Of a stretch of 64,000 nucleotides of DNA, positions 58,613-64,000 are shown piece by piece. Numbering within the stretch: the first letter of the stretch is position 1; each line of letters opens with the position of its first letter. The notes under the pieces were generated by a model. The model searched no databases. It was not told the origin of the DNA and saw nothing but the letters and a program-made list of their open reading frames with translations. A program made the translations under genes and the position numbers. Source of the stretch: Mnemiopsis leidyi (Eukaryota; Ctenophora; Tentaculata; Lobata; Bolinopsidae); NCBI GenBank assembly GCA_000226015.1, contig JH155698.1:199206-263205 (forward strand), given 5' to 3'.

Positions 58613-58703
58613 ATGGGATCAGATGGTTCCGCTAGTAATGCTGGACAGAGCAAGAAATCCAGTATAAGAAGGAAAGTTTTTAGTGGGATCAAGGGTAGAA
58701 AAG
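58613..58703 (+). CDS. Candidate first coding exon (30 codons)
   Basis: ATG at 58613 opens MGSDGSASNAGQSKKSS followed by a basic stretch IRRKVFSGIKGRK, ending in phase 1 at the good donor AAAAG/GTAAGAAA. Gly2 and Ser6 would suit N-myristoylation, and the basic run would help membrane binding. This is inference from a very short peptide. No second exon was recognised before the window end, so the gene may be large, or the exon may be spurious. Confidence 0.33.
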
Positions 58704-59245
58704 GTAAGAAATAGCTTTGTAGTTTCTACAGTTAGAAATAAGTTTATGAAGATCTATCGATCAAATGGCCTAAATGCTTAATATAGCGAGTCCTTGCTTC
58801 AGAATCATTTTAATGTGAGCTATTGTAAGAATCCACCGAATGTATGTTTTCACCACCAACAAAAATCACAAGTAGCTGGGAGTCCTATATCCGAAATGTG
58901 GAACTCCAAGCTCCTCCTTCTTTATGGCATCTTTACAGCTTTTAACATGACGAATTAGCTAGATCGAGGTGCAGGGCACAGGCGTTAACCGGCTACTCGC
59001 CTTCATCATAAATACTCCACTCCATTATCAAGGAAGTCTGTCCATCATGCCATATTTTATTGAACGGACAATCGATTTTAATAATTCATTAAACCCAATT
59101 CGGGCTTGATCTGTGCCAGAACTGGTTGGTATTAGATTCACTTGCAATCCCACTCACCTGGATCGAATATCGGGAATGTGGCTTATCTGGAAATTCCAAG
59201 CGAATTAGCCCTCAATTAGTGCCACGTGATTAGTTAACTATGTTG

Positions 59246-59405
59246 TCATGGCAACCGCTTGGCATTGTTCTTGCAATTAGTGCATTTAGTGCAGCCCGGC
59301 GCTGTATTAAAACTGTCGTCTGCCCGATTCCACCAGTCACGGAACGAGAGCACTTCATCCAGCCAACCGGACAGCTCCTCCTTGGTCACGTGACAAGTGA
59401 TTTTC
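59246..59405 (-). CDS. Candidate terminal coding exon of unknown gene
   Basis: The minus-strand frame KITCHVTKEELSGWLDEVL continues with SFRDWWNRADD and a Cys-rich end (GCTKCTNCKNNAKRLP, then TGA 59246-59248). The composition is rich in Trp, Cys and Asp and is not explained by base skew. A stop lies just before it, so it must begin at the weak acceptor ttaaag near 59406. No partner exon was identified. Confidence 0.28.
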
Positions 59406-59409
59406 CTTT

Positions 59410-61950
59410 AACATTTAAATATAATAGGCATAATGGAAGCCTCATCAACCCTGTTACTATTTGATTTTTTCCCGATCAAGATAGATCAGTCCGGCAGCCT
59501 GCCTACAATTGCTATCTGGCAGCTTCGTCGTGTCAGACGTAACATCGGCCGGGCTTTCTTGTTGCTGTGTTGTTAAGTTAGTTTAGTTGTGATAACTGGC
59601 GGTGGTGTCGTCCGCCGTTTTTTATTGTTACTTCTCTGATACGAAAATACCTTACTTACGTTTTCTTATCGGAATGCCTGGCACACTAATTTATTGATGG
59701 CTAAAAATAGCCGCGTACAATTGCATGTATAATGATGTATTCTCACACCGTAAAGTTTGGCAATTTGCAACTTGGGTTTATGTCCGGTGTTTTATGTTAC
59801 TTCACGCATATTGCGATTAAGTGACATGATCACCGAACGTAATTTTGGTTTAATACACTTTTATTAGCTAATTATTCGTTCGTCGTCATTGGCGGGTTAT
59901 GATTATGTCATTGTTCCGAGCGAACGTTTGATTGTAAATGAAGTCATTTCGTATGATGCCGGATTTTATTGCTTTGTTTCTACATTTCTGACGTAGCCAG
60001 ATAATCTGTTCGATATCGCTATGTTAGCCTACCTCTTGGGTCGAAATGATGACCTGACGGGGACATGTTCCATTTATATGGGGACGTGAAAAATAGTTTT
60101 TAATTTAAATTTTAAATCTTTAATTTTAAATCTTTAATTTTTAATTTTTAATTTAGCGCTTTTTTCGCTATCTTGTGTAACACAGGGCAACGTCTACGAT
60201 GTTGCCTATAGCTCGGTATGTTTAATAAATCATACAGCCGCCAAACTACCCCAAGAAATGGCTAAAAACTTCCTTCCTATTCAGCAGACTCCATCCGTAA
60301 ATTATAATAATACGTAATGAGGTTTAATATCAGCAAAATAAACCAATGTGTATATTACACTTGAAAATGCAATAAGCTCGAGTTTTTCTTTCTGCAGTAC
60401 GGCCCATGCTTAAATGACATTGTTCCGTTTGAGGTCATTACCCCCACTTAACCGTGTGGAATAGCTGTCCGGTGTCCTGCGTTACTCGGCTATTCTTCTT
60501 TACTCTGCTCTCGGCATTGTCCGGAATCAGCGGAATCGCTCGCGGATTTGTCATTATGACCTTGGTATCCCGACAAAAACGGTCGATATTTGAAATTAGA
60601 AAGATTCATCTCTATCGGAATTTGTTATTTTTAGTCATTAGGATGATATCAAATTACACTGCCAAGTAAGTGTGTAACGTGGCTGAATGTACGATTTTGC
60701 GGTTTTAACGAAGAGACAAAATTTCGCTTCACATCTTTCGATTATCGTTTATTTTCTAATTCACTTCAATATAAAAAATCATTTTTTCTTTGCATTGTTC
60801 CAACCTAGATCACGTGACCCAAGTTTCTAAAGAATTTCTACGTTTTACACATTACAATGTACACGTACCGCACTACGCCCTCTAACTGCTGGCTACGAAG
60901 TTTCTTTCTACTCAACATCCACTTTTGAACATGCATAGTTCTCCTTTCTTCTTCTTCCTTTGTTACCCTCCAGCCCCCTACATCTCTTTAAAAACTGTTT
61001 GATGGGTCTCTCCCCTTTTTCTCGTGCGGCCGCCACTCTTTTCGTAGCGCATCTAATTTTCTTTTTTGTATTGGGTCGCTCTGGGAATATAAATAGATCT
61101 CTGCATTTTCGCTTGTATTTGGCATCTGTATTGTCTTGTCGGCACTGTGTCCGAGCTGTGTCCGAGCTGTGTCTGTTTGTAGTGTCGTTGTGTCTCGCAT
61201 TACATTACCACGACACGTTGTCTAGACTTGGTCGTGTAGACGAGTAACGGAACACACATTGTTGATGTTTTCCTGAATCTGACATATTGTTGTATTTTAC
61301 GTCGTCCATTTTGCACTACATGTAACACACTTGCCCAGTGTTATATTTATATCCGTCCTTTCAACACATGAGCTGCCAACTCGAACTGAACAGAGTGTCT
61401 TGCTGGTTCAGTCTATCAGCTTCCTTTCAATCGTCAGTTAAAAAACACTTTTATTCAGCTTCACCTTCTGTCATTACGTGGCCGGACGTTTTAAACTCAG
61501 ATAAACGAATAGATGTAACGTGCGGTTCTCCTGGACCAGCACACATTAAAGTATATTAACTTATATAGGGTGTGATCCAGGCGGGCTTCTCTCTCCCTCC
61601 CTGAGCTCTATTTGTTTGTCCGCTATCTGCTCTCTGTACAAGCTGTCTTGCCAGAAACTATTCTTGGACCGGCCTGCTCATTACTGTGAAAATTCAATTA
61701 CTGTACACACGTTTTTTTGATATGTTGTGGCTACAACTTTGTTGGTTCGTGATTTGCGTCAATTTTTAGTTGCAACGATTGCTGATGCAGCATAGTTTGG
61801 TTGTAAATGCATAATATATCTGATTAGTAATTACAACGTGCATAGCTAATTGCAGCTTGCATACTTAACTGTATTGAGTCATGTACTTAGTCGATCTTTT
61901 CAGTTGCTTTATTTCCGAGAATTACATTCGTTTTACTAGTGAACTGAACT
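59410..61950. other. Gene-poor stretch
   Basis: Contains an A/T run of taattttaaatcttt repeats at 60095-60155. The minus strand is purine-rich at 60.99-61.20 kb and 61.57-61.70 kb and has hydrophilic open frames there (for example SENAEIYLYSQSDPIQKRKL at about 61.10 kb). Purine-rich DNA gives such frames easily, so I do not call genes. Confidence 0.4.
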
Positions 61951-62011
61951 CAAACAAGAATCTGTCTAATGTGCCCAACCCCCTTCTTTCCCAGTTTATT
62001 ACACAATCCAC

Positions 62012-62106
62012 TTTCTAGTCCGCCCCAACCACTTTCTAGTCCGCCCCACCCACTTTCTAGTCCGCCCCACCCACTTTCTAGTCCGCCCCATCCACTTTCT
62101 AGTCCG
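62012..62106. repeat. 20-bp tandem repeat
   Basis: Five copies of cactttctagtccgccccac in sequence. The SSPPHPL / GWGGLES frames on the two strands are its translations. Confidence 0.93.
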
Positions 62107-62309
62107 CCGAGCCTTATACAGCACTCGACCTGGATGCGCCATGTCAATTTGAAATACATAAAAGGAGGTATTCATTATTGATAAACTCCTTTATTTAATG
62201 TGTTGTTGCGTATTGACCGACAACTGTCGGTGACAGTGACACCAATAATACCTTAAAAGGATTAGAACGTATAGCAGCACAATGCGGCACCCTCACTTCC
62301 GACACCTAC

Positions 62310-62405
62310 ACAATTCCGGCATTAACAATTCCGACATTAACAATTCTGACATTAACAATTCCGGCATTAACAATTCCGACATTAACAATTCTGACATTAA
62401 CAATG
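62310..62405. repeat. 15-bp tandem repeat
   Basis: Six to seven copies of aacaattccgacatt with ccg/ctg variants. Confidence 0.92.
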
Positions 62406-62454
62406 TCGTTAAGAACGACTTTATGAATCGACCTTAGCCAATACTACTGTTATC

Positions 62455-62605
62455 TATCGTTCTGCTCTGAACAAAAATTGCTCTGCCCTCTTCAAACATT
62501 GTTCTGCCCTAAACAAAAATTGTTCTGTCCTATAAAAGCATTGCTCTGTCCTATAAAAACATTGCTTCGTCCTATAAAAACATTACTCTCCCTTATAAAA
62601 TAAAA
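62455..62605. repeat. 21-bp tandem repeat
   Basis: Seven or so diverged copies of gttctgccctataaaaacatt; it is the third unrelated array in 600 bases. Confidence 0.85.
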
Positions 62606-62814
62606 TTTCAAATTCTACCTACTCTGAATGTCAGATCCTGTAAATATTACCTGTCTCAATTTTAGCGAATTTCTCTTTCGGGAGATCAGGTTAACATCTC
62701 CAGTCACCTTCGAAGTTCATTACATATCATTACGGCATTCTTCTTGATGCACCTTGACACATGTCGCCGATACCGCTATATTACCCCGCGTGACTACTCC
62801 AGTTCCCCTTAATG

Positions 62815-62966
62815 CTGCTCTTCTATTGGTCAAATCTTGTCACGGAACAAGCGTCGCGACCTTTGATTGGCTGATCCTTGCACGTGCAAAACAAGGTGTG
62901 ACCTGATTGGTGGATGCCCTTCACATCCTATGAAGTATATAAAAGTCGTGCAGTATCGAGGATGCC
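62815..62966 (+). promoter_or_regulatory. TATA/CCAAT promoter of a plus-strand gene
   Basis: Three inverted CCAAT boxes (ctattggtc about 62823, tgattggctg about 62864, tgattggtgg about 62902), a palindromic tgcacgtgca at about 62879, and a TATA box tatataaaag at about 62936-62945. ATG follows at 62980. Spacing of 25-30 bases from TATA to the expected start site is normal. This is the most complete core promoter in the window. Confidence 0.65.
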
Positions 62967-62979
62967 TTATCTTGAAACA

Positions 62980-62992
62980 TGAGCCGTGGTCG
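62980..62992 (+). CDS. Candidate first coding exon behind the 62.9-kb promoter
   Basis: ATGAGCCGTGGTC then donor GTATGTG: codons MSRG plus one base. Such tiny basic starts are common in RNA-binding or nuclear proteins, but nothing more can be said. If the donor is not used, the frame reads on for about 45 codons of hydrophobic residues to a stop. Further exons would lie beyond 63.1 kb or outside the window. Confidence 0.3.
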
Positions 62993-62999
62993 TATGTGT

Positions 63000-64000
63000 T
63001 TGGTGTGCTACAACGCTGTATGCTTATATTTTAATGTGTGGTCTTGTAGGGTTTATTGTGTTTATTGTTGCTGGTTCCTGGTCGTTTCCTCAATTTCCTC
63101 CTTTCTTCTGACAGCACTGAAGTTGGTACATTAGTTTGTTTGTCAGTTTGTAAGCATATATATCATTCCTTGCTTGTTTGGTTCTTTCCCCTCGAATTAT
63201 ATTGTACCGGTCTCTATAATTTTATCTGCCGCAAGCTCGCTTATTTCACTGGTTATTATTAGTTTTTCGAACGGTTTATTCTCGCAAGTTCTTTCTCTCA
63301 TTCTATTAGGGCGGCAGTGTAGAATTTCACCGTGCTCCTTATCACTCCTATTATTTGGTCATCCGAGCAGATATTTTAACGGCTAGTTAATCGGTCTATA
63401 TTTTAACCATTTCAAGCTAGTCGAGACGCGTATAAGTTTGTGTTATGTTACTTGTACCCGTACGTTGACGACTCACGAGCCTTGATCAGACTCTCTAATT
63501 TTGTGTATTAAGTATCGTGGAGTATTTTACTCGTTGAGATTCTCATGAGGTTGCACTGTAAAGAAACGTCTCGTTTTTATTGGTCGTGACCCGGTGACGT
63601 AATAAATTGATTTCTATCACGTGACTCGATGGATTGATTTACTATTTAAAATTCTTGTTTACACAGGTTTTATAAATTACAGCAAATTCTAAGTAAAATG
63701 AGAAACTTATAAACGTACTTCGTTTGAATTTTCCCGTTGTTCTATTTCATCTTTAATTTTATCTTTAATTACGTTTTTAAAATGATACTAAAACTGTGTC
63801 GTAATTCACTTAAGGATTAAATTTGCAGTAATCGAATAAACTCTTCCACTTTTGTATTAGGCAATCGCGTGCCTTCAATTTGTTGGTCAACTTAGAAATA
63901 ATATGAAACACCCATAAAATCTTTACTCCTTAAGAGAAATGTAAAGAATTCTCGTGATAATTCGTAACATGCGAGTATGTTGAAGAAAAAGAAGAAGTCA
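63000..64000. other. Downstream part of the 62.9-kb transcription unit, no exon seen
   Basis: T-rich on the plus strand, with no supported second exon. The last 30 bases are rich in gaagaaaaag and could begin a coding exon cut by the window edge, but this cannot be tested here. Confidence 0.3.

Noticed and set aside
60988-61200. Minus-strand 70-codon frame MRDTTTLQTD...
   Set aside because: Plausible composition, but the strand is purine-rich there, which produces such hydrophilic frames by chance; there is no splice or homology support.
61950-62181. SSPPHPL and GWGGLES repeat proteins
   Set aside because: Translations of a 20-bp tandem repeat; the unit is not a multiple of three and no coding flanks exist.
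1-64000. CRISPR array, prophage or bacterial operon
   Set aside because: Direct repeats here have no regular unique spacers, and the genes are spliced animal genes.

Overview
This is a window of animal nuclear DNA. It is AT-rich, its protein genes are cut into short exons by GT-AG introns, and it carries poly-A signals, SINE/LINE/MITE debris and many tandem repeats. There are no operons, Shine-Dalgarno sites or CRISPR arrays. The gene content (MAGUK, small-Maf-like bZIP, MADF-BESS factor, CHP1, PIGH, TRAPPC1, mitochondrial ferrochelatase) fits an invertebrate metazoan. A cnidarian is compatible, but the sequence alone does not settle the phylum. There are two assembly gaps, 10 N at 28835-28844 and 433 N at 49444-49876.

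Layout, left to right. 1-3 kb: a minisatellite, then the 3' part of a plus-strand MAGUK gene with a hexamer array in its last intron. 3-12 kb: no gene that I can prove; a long-arm foldback element lies at 9.7-12.0 kb. 12.3-15.7 kb: a complete eight-exon MADF-BESS gene (+). 17.2-18.1 kb: an intronless gene (+) for a tail-anchored protein with a duplicated helical domain. 18.8-22.5 kb: a four-exon small-Maf-like bZIP gene (-) and an extra terminal-type exon. 22.6-29.3 kb: gene-poor, with arrays and a gap-flanking duplication. 29.3-30.3 kb: 3' exons of a probable membrane protein (-).

From 32.7 to 48.0 kb, five genes run in the same direction on the minus strand: ferrochelatase (intronless), TRAPPC1, PIGH, an unrecognised 235-residue protein, and CHP1. 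I traced the four spliced models exon by exon with matching phases. They serve heme synthesis, ER-Golgi tethering, GPI-anchor synthesis and EF-hand regulation. They look like housekeeping neighbours rather than a pathway cluster. 48-54 kb is transposon-rich: pogo-like and hAT-like MITEs, a LINE tail split by a hAT MITE, a MULE transposase fragment and a tRNA-derived SINE. 54-64 kb is gene-poor, with a few exon candidates and a clear TATA/CCAAT promoter near 62.9 kb.

The most distinctive observations are these: (i) a 58-bp tandem repeat that has copied the CHP1 start codon and its first codons into the upstream DNA; (ii) a similar array that has copied a splice acceptor of the neighbouring gene; (iii) the duplicated, possibly HEPN-like, tail-anchored protein; (iv) arrays whose unit is itself a palindrome.
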